A stretch of 40,119 bases of DNA from Candidatus Thermoflexus tengchongensis. Lineage in GTDB: Bacteria; Chloroflexota; Anaerolineae; Thermoflexales; Thermoflexaceae. The position numbers and the translations under genes were made by a program. Under the pieces are notes generated by a model. That model searched no databases, was not told the origin of the DNA, and saw only the letters and a list, made by a program, of their open reading frames with translations. Position 1 is the first letter of the stretch. The number at the start of each line of letters is the position of its first letter. The DNA is taken from assembly GCA_016842085.1 (NCBI GenBank), contig JAEVEX010000029.1, forward strand, positions 1 through 40,119, in the 5' to 3' direction. Shown here in pieces: positions 1 to 6,474 of this stretch.

Positions 1-2102
1 TCGCCGATGCTCCCCCGGCCCCCGACGGCCACCCTGCGCCCCTCCACGTCCCTCTCCCGCTCGGCCTCGGTGAGGGCGGGGAGGGCCTGGGGGTCACGGA
101 TCTTCCCCAGGGCCCAGGCGGCCGCCCAGCGCACCAACCCATCCTCATCCTTCAAGGCCTCGGTGAGGGCGGGGAGGGCCTGGGGGTCGCCGATCTTCCC
201 CAGGGCCCAGGCGGCCGCCCAGCGCACCTTTGGGTTCTTATCCTTCAAGGCCTCGGTGAGGGCGGGGAGGGCCTGGGGGTCGCCGATCTTCCCCAGGGCC
301 CAGGCGGCCGCCCGGCGCACCCTTGGGTTCTTATCCTTCAAGGCCCTCAAGGCCTCGGTGAGGGCGGGGAGAGCCTGGGGGTCGCCGATATTCCACAGGG
401 CCTCGGCGGCTGCCAGGCGCACCCTCCAGCTCTCATCCTTCAAGGCCTCGAGCAAGGCCTCGAGGAGGGCGGGGAGGGCCTGGGGGTCGCCGATCTTCCC
501 CAGAGTCCGGGCAATCGTGGCCCGAGAGGAGAGCCAGGGAGCTCGCTGCAGGGCCTTCTGAAGGGCAGGAAACAGCTCTGCCCACACCTCCTCCCACCGC
601 CCCGCCTCGACCGCCAGCTCGACGCTGAGAAGAAGGTCCCGCCACAGGAGAACTTCCGCTTCGGAATCGGCCTCCCGGATCCATCGCAGCAGCGTTCGCG
701 CCCGCTCCGGAGGCAGCGCGCCGGTGAGCAGGGCCAGGGGCTCCCGCCATTCAGGAAGGTGCAGCCGCGGGCGCAGGAAGGCGAAGGTCCGCTCAGGATA
801 CCGCTCATACGCCCGCTTCAACCGCAGCGCCACGAAGTATTCCCGCACGGTCTGGTGGGCGAAGGCATAGCGATGAACCTCGCGGGGCCCGCTCTTTTCG
901 ACGAAGCGCACCAGGAGGCCCATCTGCTCCCGCAGGAGAGCGAGGCGATGCCGCGCCTCCTGGTCCGCCCCGCCCCCCAGCGTTCGCAGCCCCTCCAGGA
1001 GGCTTTCCTCGTCGTTTCCCCCGCCGAGGTGCAGGTGCCAGGCGATGGCTTCCAGGGCGTTCAGGGCCTCGTCTTTCCTCTCGGGGGTAGCCCCCCGGGT
1101 TTCCGCCCGCCGCCATGCTTCCTCCACCCACGCCCGATACAGCTCCGCCCGGTTCGGGGCGATCTGTCCGTCGGTGCGGATGAAGTATTCCACCATCAGG
1201 CGCAGGAGCAGGGGGTTGTTCCGCAGCCGCTGCAGGGCCGGCCGGGCCTCGATCTCCCTCAGGAGCGCCCGGGCCTTCGCTTCTGCTTCCTTCGCCCATT
1301 CCGGCTTCAACGCCATCAGCCAGCCCTGGATGTAAGGCAGGGCCTCCCGTTCCATATCCTCGAGGGGCTTGAGCATATATTCCCGCAGCCCGGCCATGGG
1401 CTCGAACCCGGCGGGCCGGGAGGCGACGACAACCCGCCCGAAGCCGCTTCGGACGAAGGCCTCCATGGCCCGGCGCGCGATGGGGCGCCGGTCCGGGGGA
1501 ACCTCATCCAGGCCGTCCAGCAGGACGAGCAACCGCTTCTCCCGGGCCCACGAATCCAGGAGCGAGCGGGCTTCGTCTTCCCGGATCTGCAGCCGCGAGC
1601 GGACCTCCGCCTCCAGGGCATCCCGGAGGATCCGGCCTCCGCCCCAGTCGATCAGGGGCAGCCGGAGGAGAATGGGGATGAGGGGTTCGGGGATGCCCAG
1701 CCGCTCCTGATGCCAGCCCTTGTCAGCGCGGGCGAAACACAGGCCGATGAACTGGAGGGCGGTCGACTTGCCAGCCCCCGGCTCACCGAGGAGGACGAAA
1801 TGGGTCGCTTCCCGGAGGGCCTGGCCCAGGGGGATCGGCGGGGGCGGAGGCGACGCCTGGGCCCCGGGTTCCGGGAACGGCATTCGCTCGTCGATCCCCA
1901 TGGCCTTCAGGCGCTCGGAGCTCACATCCAGCTCAGGGCGGGGCGGCCCCATCGGGCGGGGCTCGGGGCGCTCCCGGGCCTGGAGCATGAAGAAAACGCG
2001 CTCCAGGGGCAGCTGGGCCTCCCCGACGCGGAGGAAGGCCCATTCATCGGCTACGGACTTCAGGTAACGTCCGGTGAGCGCAGCGGCGCCTTCGGGATCC
2101 AT
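1..2102 (-). CDS. NACHT-domain ATPase with C-terminal HEAT repeats (partial, runs off left edge)
   Basis: This is a STAND-type NTPase, a class that usually senses a ligand through its repeats and oligomerises. Translated from ATG at 2102 it stays open to base 1, giving at least 700 residues. Seen directly: Walker A GEPGAGKST at residues 106-114, Walker B LLVLLDGLDEVP with the first Asp at about 196, and the NACHT-typical SRPAGF. A helical region with FAHQTVREYFVA follows. From about residue 525 there are HEAT/PBS-lyase-like repeats of 31 residues (WAAAWALGKIGDPQALPALT). The first 100 residues are short and Pro-rich near the end and contain no effector domain I recognise, so any effector would have to lie beyond the left edge or be a separate protein. 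The start is set by the GGAGGTG site. An upstream HEPN/MNT pair on the same strand suggests a defence or stress context, which is inference. Confidence 0.88.
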   Translation of the reverse strand, partial: MDPEGAAALTGRYLKSVADEWAFLRVGEAQLPLERVFFMLQARERPEPRPMGPPRPELDVSSERLKAMGIDERMPFPEPGAQASPPPPPIPLGQALREATHFVLLGEPGAGKSTALQFIGLCFARADKGWHQERLGIPEPLIPILLRLPLIDWGGGRILRDALEAEVRSRLQIREDEARSLLDSWAREKRLLVLLDGLDEVPPDRRPIARRAMEAFVRSGFGRVVVASRPAGFEPMAGLREYMLKPLEDMEREALPYIQGWLMALKPEWAKEAEAKARALLREIEARPALQRLRNNPLLLRLMVEYFIRTDGQIAPNRAELYRAWVEEAWRRAETRGATPERKDEALNALEAIAWHLHLGGGNDEESLLEGLRTLGGGADQEARHRLALLREQMGLLVRFVEKSGPREVHRYAFAHQTVREYFVALRLKRAYERYPERTFAFLRPRLHLPEWREPLALLTGALPPERARTLLRWIREADSEAEVLLWRDLLLSVELAVEAGRWEEVWAELFPALQKALQRAPWLSSRATIARTLGKIGDPQALPALLEALLEALKDESWRVRLAAAEALWNIGDPQALPALTEALRALKDKNPRVRRAAAWALGKIGDPQALPALTEALKDKNPKVRWAAAWALGKIGDPQALPALTEALKDEDGLVRWAAAWALGKIRDPQALPALTEAERERDVEGRRVAVGGRGSIG
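52..480 (-). repeat. Tandem 93-bp coding repeats (HEAT units)
   Basis: The same stretch (plus strand ggcctcggtgagggcgggga) recurs at about 63, 156, 249 and 351, with a more divergent copy near 450. Spacing is 93, 93 and 102 bases, and the extra 9 bases are an in-frame insertion. Each unit encodes one 31-residue HEAT-like helix pair. Several neighbouring units are almost identical at DNA level, not only in protein, which points to recent duplication. Confidence 0.85.
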
Positions 2103-2110
2103 CCGGGTTG

Positions 2111-2117
2111 CACCTCC
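2111..2117 (-). promoter_or_regulatory. Ribosome binding site of the NACHT-HEAT gene
   Basis: On the minus strand the sequence reads GGAGGTG, 8 bases before the ATG at 2102. It fixes the start codon. It also shows that the palindromic block just upstream ends before the translation signals. Confidence 0.7.
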
Positions 2118-2129
2118 GCGGGATGGGCG

Positions 2130-2530
2130 GCGTGGGCGTCGAATGAATTCGACCTCGAGAGGCCATCGGCCGATGGCCGGCCTTCGCCGGCCGAAGGTTT
2201 TTCACGTCGGCGGAGGCCGACGTCTGGCGCGTAAGCGCCTCGGGAGGCCGATTTCCAATCGGCGCGATAGGCCGACGCCGGGCGTGTGGGCGTGTGTCGA
2301 ATGAATTCGACCTCAAAGGCCTTCGGCCGGTGGCCGGCGTGAGCGTCGAATGAATTCGACCTCAAAGGCCTTCGGCCGATCGGCCGGCCTTCGCCGGCCG
2401 AAGGGCTTCTTGCGTCGGCGGAGGCCGACGCGCGGCGCGAAGCGCCTCGGAAGGTCGATTTCCAATCGGCGCGAAAGGCCGACGCGCGGCGCGCGAGCGC
2501 CTCGGAGGCCGATTTCAATCGGCGCGAAAG
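2130..2530. repeat. Cluster of interleaved palindromic repeats
   Basis: This 0.4 kb gene-free block is built from a few short hairpin modules used several times. GTCGAAT-GA-ATTCGAC occurs at 2138-2153, 2296-2311 and 2345-2360. GTCGGC-GGAG-GCCGAC occurs at 2206-2221 and 2414-2429. GCCGATT-TCC-AATCGGC occurs at 2247-2263, with variants near 2454-2470 and 2508-2523. There are also GGCCGGCCTTCGCCGGCC-type hairpins near 2177-2194 and 2382-2400. It resembles REP/BIME-like composite elements. It lies between the MNT gene and the NACHT gene, all in one orientation, so a read-through transcript would be very strongly folded here. I see no credible protein in it: several frames are open only because the repeats lack stops. 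Confidence 0.85.
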
Positions 2531-2546
2531 GGCCAGGTGGACGTTT

Positions 2547-2915
2547 TCATGCCAGGCGGATGCCTTCCCGCGCGACGGCACCGGCAACCCCGCGCCCGTT
2601 TCGCCTGCCCTCCTCCAGCTGCCGCGTGGATTGCACGAAGATCTCCACCGGAACCGGTGCCTCCAGGAAGACGTCCTGCGCCTGATCCCGAATCTCCTCA
2701 CGAAGCGCCGGGTCATCGGAAGCGATCTCCACCACAATATCCGCATCGCTCCGCGGGGTGGCCTGACCCGTTGCGAAGGATCCGAATAAATACACGGCCA
2801 CCACTTTGTCGCATCGATCCCTCAACTGCTGGGCACAATGGCGCAGGATTTCAAGAACGGCTTCCCGATCGATGAACCTGCTGCTGGCAAAATTCATAAA
2901 TACGCTGCGCGTCAT
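2547..2915 (-). CDS. MNT-type nucleotidyltransferase (antitoxin-like)
   Basis: This is a minimal nucleotidyltransferase of about 122 residues. The family signature is clear: YLFGSFATG followed by SDADIVVEI, i.e. G-S-x(10)-D-x-D, the nucleotide and metal site of the DNA polymerase beta-like fold. Such proteins pair with HEPN partners. In characterised HepT/MntA pairs the MNT protein AMPylates and silences the HEPN toxin. Here it follows a HEPN gene and overlaps its end by 65 bases. I chose ATG 2915 because AGGAGG lies 6 bases upstream. An in-frame ATG at 2978 lacks a good site and another at 2897 is possible. The short Arg-rich C-terminal tail is unremarkable. Function in this strain is inferred from the pairing. 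Confidence 0.85.
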   Translation of the reverse strand: MTRSVFMNFASSRFIDREAVLEILRHCAQQLRDRCDKVVAVYLFGSFATGQATPRSDADIVVEIASDDPALREEIRDQAQDVFLEAPVPVEIFVQSTRQLEEGRRNGRGVAGAVAREGIRLA

Positions 2916-3258
2916 GAATGGCCTCCTGAGCCTCCGACGCCGTGTAATAGTCCCGCGGTGCCCCGATGTCGAATCCATTCGGATAACGGGAGGGAATGTA
3001 ATGCTTATCCAGACGCTGAGCCATCTGGATCAGATCCTCTGGAACCGGGATCCGATGCCCGGCATCCTTCAACAAATGGGTGATGGAATGTCCCCACCCC
3101 TCTCCTCCCATGGCGAGAAGCAATCCTTTGACCGCCTTTTCGGCCGCCTGATGGGCTGCAAAGCAAGCCCAGTCATAATCCCCATCCTCCAGGGCGTGCC
3201 GGGCATGGTTCAGATCATGGAAGGCCTGCGCCAGCCAGTCGAGAGCACGGTTTGCCAT
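2851..3258 (-). CDS. HEPN-domain protein (toxin-like partner of MNT)
   Basis: A 135-residue, mostly helical protein of the HEPN family (COG2250 type). Recognisable parts are the N-terminal ALDWLAQAFHDLNHA, the central CFAAHQAAEKAVKGLL and the late RLDKHYIPSRYPNGF followed by EAIHDAQRIYEFC, the usual order in HEPN proteins encoded next to MNT genes. HEPN toxins are often RNases using an R-x(4-6)-H motif. I do not see that spacing: the closest is R-LDK-H, three residues apart. It may therefore be a non-canonical HEPN or a non-nuclease partner. The start ATG 3258 has AGGGG upstream. It is the first gene of the minus-strand unit and overlaps the MNT gene. Confidence 0.85.
   Translation of the reverse strand: MANRALDWLAQAFHDLNHARHALEDGDYDWACFAAHQAAEKAVKGLLLAMGGEGWGHSITHLLKDAGHRIPVPEDLIQMAQRLDKHYIPSRYPNGFDIGAPRDYYTASEAQEAIHDAQRIYEFCQQQVHRSGSRS
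2922..2927 (-). promoter_or_regulatory. Ribosome binding site of the MNT gene
   Basis: AGGAGG on the minus strand sits 6 bases before the ATG at 2915, inside the 3' part of the HEPN gene. It selects this start over the in-frame ATGs at 2978 and 2897, and suggests translational coupling of the pair. Confidence 0.6.
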
Positions 3259-3484
3259 TTCGATCCCCCTATCCCCCTTCCCACAACTCTGGGGCCAGCC
3301 CTGAAAGCCTGAAAGATTGTCCGCTGCTCCTTATTTCGTTTCCATGTTAGCGCAACAGATACCTGTTTCCCAGCCTGCTTTCCTCCCCGGAGGAACGTTT
3401 TCCTAACCTTCTGTTTATCCCCACCTAACCCCTACCCCTTATCGTGAAAGCCGTAAAAGTTCGCTTTCCGGAGACCCATGACCC
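3259..3484. other. Divergent intergenic region between HEPN gene and heptose operon
   Basis: These 226 bases should hold promoters for both directions. I could not find a convincing -35/-10 pair on either strand. A perfect 16-base palindrome TTCCTCCCCGGAGGAA lies at 3380-3395 and is followed on the plus strand by CGTTTTCC. It could be an operator or a weak hairpin. The sequence is locally more A/T-rich than the genes around it. Confidence 0.5.
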
Positions 3485-4489
3485 ATGCTGCTCATCGCCC
3501 GCGCGCCGGTCCGGATCAGCTTCGCGGGGGGCGGAACGGATCTTCCCGCTTATTTCACGCGCTACGGCGGCCAGGTCCTCAGCGTCACCCTGAACCGCTA
3601 TGTCTACACAATCCTCTCCCCGGCGCCCCGGGCGGCCCATCTGATCTCGGCGAACTACAGCCTGTTCCATCAGTATGCGCCGGACCGGGATGCCCTGTGG
3701 GATGGAAACCTTTCCCTCCCCCGCGCCATCCTGGAGGCCTTCGGGAGCCCGGGCGGGATCGATCTCTTCATCGCCGCCCAGGTCCCGCCGGGCACCGGAC
3801 TGGGATCCTCGGGGAGCCTGGCGGTCTCGATGATCGCCGCCCTGGCGGCATGGAGCGGCTGGCCCCTCTCCCGGGCGGAGATCGCGGAGCTGGCGTGCCA
3901 GATCGAGATCGAGCGCCTGGGGATGCCGGTGGGGAAACAGGATCAATACGCAGCGGCCTTCGGGGGTCTGAACCGGATCCGGTTCGATGCCCGCGGGGTC
4001 ACGGTGGAGCGCATCGTCCTGGCCCCGGAGATCCGGCAGGCCCTGGAGCAGCGGTTGCGGCTGTTCTACACCGGCCAGGCCCGCCCTTCCTCAACGATCC
4101 TGAAGACGCAACAGCGGGCGACGGCGGAGGAAGACCCTCAGGTGTTGCGACGGCTGCATCTGTTGAAGGCGCTGGCGGAGGAGATGGAGGAGCGCCTGAC
4201 GATGGGCGATCTGGATGGCTTCGGCCGCCTGCTGCACGAGGCGTGGACCCTGAAGCGCGGCCTGGCCTCCTCGATCTCGAACGATTTTATCGATCGTTGC
4301 TATGCCGCTGCGCGGGAGGCGGGAGCGCTGGGCGGAAAGATCACGGGGGCCGGCGGAGGGGGATTCCTCCTGCTTTATTGCCCCGAGCCCGCCATTGAGC
4401 CGGTGACAAAGGCCATGACCGACATGGGGTTGAAGCCGATGGATGTGGCCTTCGATGATCAGGGCGTCCAGGTCTTCCGGGTGGAATGA
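3485..4489 (+). CDS. hddA: D-glycero-D-manno-heptose 7-phosphate kinase (GHMP kinase)
   Basis: A GHMP-superfamily kinase of 334 residues, the usual length for HddA. The three family motifs are present: RAPVRISFAGGGTDLPAYF near the N-terminus, the ATP loop PPGTGLGSSGSLAVSM at about 101-116, and ITGAGGGGFLLL near residue 287. The FAGGGTD form is typical of heptose-7-phosphate and fucose kinases. The assignment to heptose rests on the next two genes, which are the isomerase and bisphosphatase of the same route. It would phosphorylate C1 of heptose 7-phosphate in the cytoplasm. It opens a tight plus-strand operon: the stop at 4489 is 3 bases before the next ATG. No HddC-type nucleotidyltransferase is visible in the window. 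Confidence 0.87.
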   Translation: MLLIARAPVRISFAGGGTDLPAYFTRYGGQVLSVTLNRYVYTILSPAPRAAHLISANYSLFHQYAPDRDALWDGNLSLPRAILEAFGSPGGIDLFIAAQVPPGTGLGSSGSLAVSMIAALAAWSGWPLSRAEIAELACQIEIERLGMPVGKQDQYAAAFGGLNRIRFDARGVTVERIVLAPEIRQALEQRLRLFYTGQARPSSTILKTQQRATAEEDPQVLRRLHLLKALAEEMEERLTMGDLDGFGRLLHEAWTLKRGLASSISNDFIDRCYAAAREAGALGGKITGAGGGGFLLLYCPEPAIEPVTKAMTDMGLKPMDVAFDDQGVQVFRVE

Positions 4490-4492
4490 GCG

Positions 4493-5125
4493 ATGTGGGC
4501 CCAGTGGATCGAGGAGTATTTCGACGGCGTTCATCGGGCGCTCGACGCGCTGCCCCGCGAGGTCCTGCTGCAGATCATCGCGCAGATCGAGGCGGCCGCC
4601 CGGGACGGGCGCATGATCTTCCTCTGCGGGAACGGGGGGAGCGCCGCCACCGCCTCCCATTTCGCATGTGACCTCGCCAAGGGCACCCGACGGCCCGGCG
4701 CGCCGATGATCCGTGCGGTGGCCCTCACGGATAACATCCCCTTGCTTACCGCATGGGCCAACGACACGGAGTATCGCCGGGTATTCGCCGAGCAGTTGCG
4801 CCCGCTGGTGCGCCCGGGGGATCTGCTGATCGCCATCAGCGGCAGCGGGAATTCCCCCAACGTCCTGGAGGCCGTCCGGGTCGCCCGGGAGGCCGGCGCG
4901 TTCACCATCGGCCTCACGGGCTTCCAGGGCGGCAAGCTGCGCGAGCTGGTGGATCTGTGCCTGATCGTCCCCAGCGACTGTATGGAGCAGATTGAGGATC
5001 TCCACCTGATCCTGCACCACACCATCACCACGGTGTTGCGGCGGACGTGGGAGAACGCGATCGCCGTGGCGCCGATCCTGCACGAGGAGCCTCTGCCGGA
5101 TGCGAGCCGTGTTCCTGGACCGTGA
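4493..5125 (+). CDS. gmhA: Sedoheptulose-7-phosphate isomerase-type SIS protein
   Basis: A single SIS-domain protein of 210 residues. It carries the GmhA-like phosphosugar loop CGNGGSAATASHFACDL and the second SIS motif AISGSGNSPNVLEAVRVAREAG. A GLTGFQGGKLRELVDLCLIVPS stretch follows, then the C-terminal helix EDLHLILHHTITTVLR. GmhA converts sedoheptulose 7-phosphate to heptose 7-phosphate, the substrate of the kinase encoded just upstream. The loop ATASH departs from the commoner ADAQH, so it is a divergent member. The gene overlaps the following phosphatase gene by 26 bases, indicating coupled translation. Confidence 0.85.
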   Translation: MWAQWIEEYFDGVHRALDALPREVLLQIIAQIEAAARDGRMIFLCGNGGSAATASHFACDLAKGTRRPGAPMIRAVALTDNIPLLTAWANDTEYRRVFAEQLRPLVRPGDLLIAISGSGNSPNVLEAVRVAREAGAFTIGLTGFQGGKLRELVDLCLIVPSDCMEQIEDLHLILHHTITTVLRRTWENAIAVAPILHEEPLPDASRVPGP

Positions 5126-5705
5126 CGGCGTGATCTGTGAGAACCGCCCGGACCATGTGAAGTCCTGGGCGGAGTTCCGCTTTCTGCCCGGCGCGCTCTC
5201 CGCCCTGCGCCGCCTGGCGGATACGCCGTTCCCCATCATTGTGGTGACCAACCAGGCGATCGTCCATCGGGGGATGGTTCCCGCCGAAGTGGTGGATGAG
5301 ATCCACGCGCGGATGATCCAGAGCATCCGCCGGTTCGGGGGCCGGGTGGACGCGGTTTACTACTGCCCGCACCGACCGGAGGAAGGGTGCTTCTGTCGCA
5401 AGCCGAAGCCCGGGCTGCTGCTCCAGGCCGCCCGGGAGCTGGGGATCCAGCTGGAGGGTTCGTATCTGATCGGGGATGCCCTCACGGATGTGGAGGCCGC
5501 CCTGGCTGTCGGGTGTCAGCCGTTGCTGGTTCGGACCGGCCGGGGCGCGCTCCAGGCGGAATCTGTGCTCCAGCGCTATCCCGGGGTTCCGATCTTCCGG
5601 GATCTACCGGAAGCGGCGCTGTGGGTCTTGCGCCGCGAAGCGCTGATCCAGATCCATCGATCGCTGGGGGTGGCGGATGTCCCGCTGGCCACGCCACTGG
5701 GTTGA
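5100..5705 (+). CDS. gmhB: D,D-heptose 1,7-bisphosphate phosphatase (HAD family)
   Basis: A HAD phosphatase of 201 residues, similar to the usual 180-190. FLDRDGV supplies the two catalytic Asp residues (D7, D9). VVTNQAIVHRG is motif II. The zinc-binding cluster characteristic of GmhB/HisB-N is intact (C89, H91, C97, C99 in CPHRPEEGCFCRKPKPG), and GDALTDVEAALAVG is motif IV. It removes the C7 phosphate of heptose 1,7-bisphosphate. The gene starts inside gmhA and ends inside the acyltransferase gene (29-base overlap). With the kinase and isomerase it gives three of the four steps to a nucleotide-activated heptose. Confidence 0.88.
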   Translation: MRAVFLDRDGVICENRPDHVKSWAEFRFLPGALSALRRLADTPFPIIVVTNQAIVHRGMVPAEVVDEIHARMIQSIRRFGGRVDAVYYCPHRPEEGCFCRKPKPGLLLQAARELGIQLEGSYLIGDALTDVEAALAVGCQPLLVRTGRGALQAESVLQRYPGVPIFRDLPEAALWVLRREALIQIHRSLGVADVPLATPLG

Positions 5706-6474
5706 AGGGCTGGATCTCTATATCCGGACCCAATCCACCGGTTGGGGATCCTATTTTCTGGAACAGCTGGTGATGGGGCTGCTCCGGAATTTCCCCGGAC
5801 TGGTGGGGATCGGGTTGCGGGGGCTGGCCTATCGTCTGTTCCTGAATGCCCGGGGCTTCCCCTACATCGCCCGGGGGGTGCGCCTCGCTCAGCCCCGGCG
5901 GATCACCCTGGGGCGAGGGGTCTATCTGGATGAGGGCGTTTACCTCCACGCCTGCCCGAACGGCATCGCCATCGGCGATGGGACGGTGATCATGCACGGC
6001 TCGGTGCTCCACGTCTACAACTTCCGGGGCCTGCCGCATGCGGGTATCACCATCGGGCGACGGTGCTTCATTGGGGAATACAACGTCATCCGGGGCCAGG
6101 GAGGCGTGACCATCGGGGATTTCGTCTACACCGGCCCGCTGGTCCAGATCCTGGCCGTCAACCACGTCTTCCAGGATCCCCATCGGCCGATCGCGGAGCA
6201 GGGGATCACAGCCCGGGGGATCGTCATCGAGGATGACGTCTGGCTGGGGGGCGGGGCGGTGGTCCTCGACGGAGTGCGCATCGGGCGGGGCGCGGTGGTG
6301 GGCGCGGGGGCGGTGGTGACGGAGGATCTGCCCCCCTACGCGATCGCCGTCGGCGTCCCGGCGCGGGTGGTGGGCAGCCGGCTGGATCGCTCCCGGCGGA
6401 TCGAAGGCCCTGTCTTCCAGGGCGGCCTCCCGACCGTTCAAACGGCGGTTCTCGTTCAGGAGGAATCGGTATGA
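5677..6474 (+). CDS. Left-handed beta-helix acyltransferase (WbbJ/maltose-O-acetyltransferase-like)
   Basis: A 265-residue protein of the hexapeptide acyltransferase class, which transfers acetyl or another acyl group to sugars. After an 80-residue helical N-terminus the hexad-repeat pattern runs from ITLGRGVYLDEGVYLHACPNG through IAIGDGTVI, ITIGRRCFIG and VTIGDFVYTG to IVIEDDVWLGGG. The closing part AVVLDGVRIGRGAVVGAGAVV and the tail YAIAVGVPARVVG are typical. The likely active-site His is in LAVNHVF. It overlaps its neighbours on both sides, with a 4-base ATGA overlap to the glycosyltransferase. It therefore probably decorates the glycan made by this operon. The acyl donor and target cannot be read from sequence. 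Confidence 0.85.
   Translation: MSRWPRHWVEGLDLYIRTQSTGWGSYFLEQLVMGLLRNFPGLVGIGLRGLAYRLFLNARGFPYIARGVRLAQPRRITLGRGVYLDEGVYLHACPNGIAIGDGTVIMHGSVLHVYNFRGLPHAGITIGRRCFIGEYNVIRGQGGVTIGDFVYTGPLVQILAVNHVFQDPHRPIAEQGITARGIVIEDDVWLGGGAVVLDGVRIGRGAVVGAGAVVTEDLPPYAIAVGVPARVVGSRLDRSRRIEGPVFQGGLPTVQTAVLVQEESV

Noticed and set aside
52-480. 93-base repeats as a possible CRISPR or satellite
   Set aside because: They are in-frame HEAT units within the NACHT protein with no unique spacers.
759-2234. A 491-codon plus-strand frame over the NACHT region
   Set aside because: The minus strand here encodes Walker A, Walker B and HEAT repeats in one frame. The plus frame is its shadow and runs into the palindromic repeats.
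3380-3395. TTCCTCCCCGGAGGAA palindrome as a terminator
   Set aside because: No gene reads into it from either side, the loop is too tight, and the following T-run is only four bases. An operator role is possible but unsupported.
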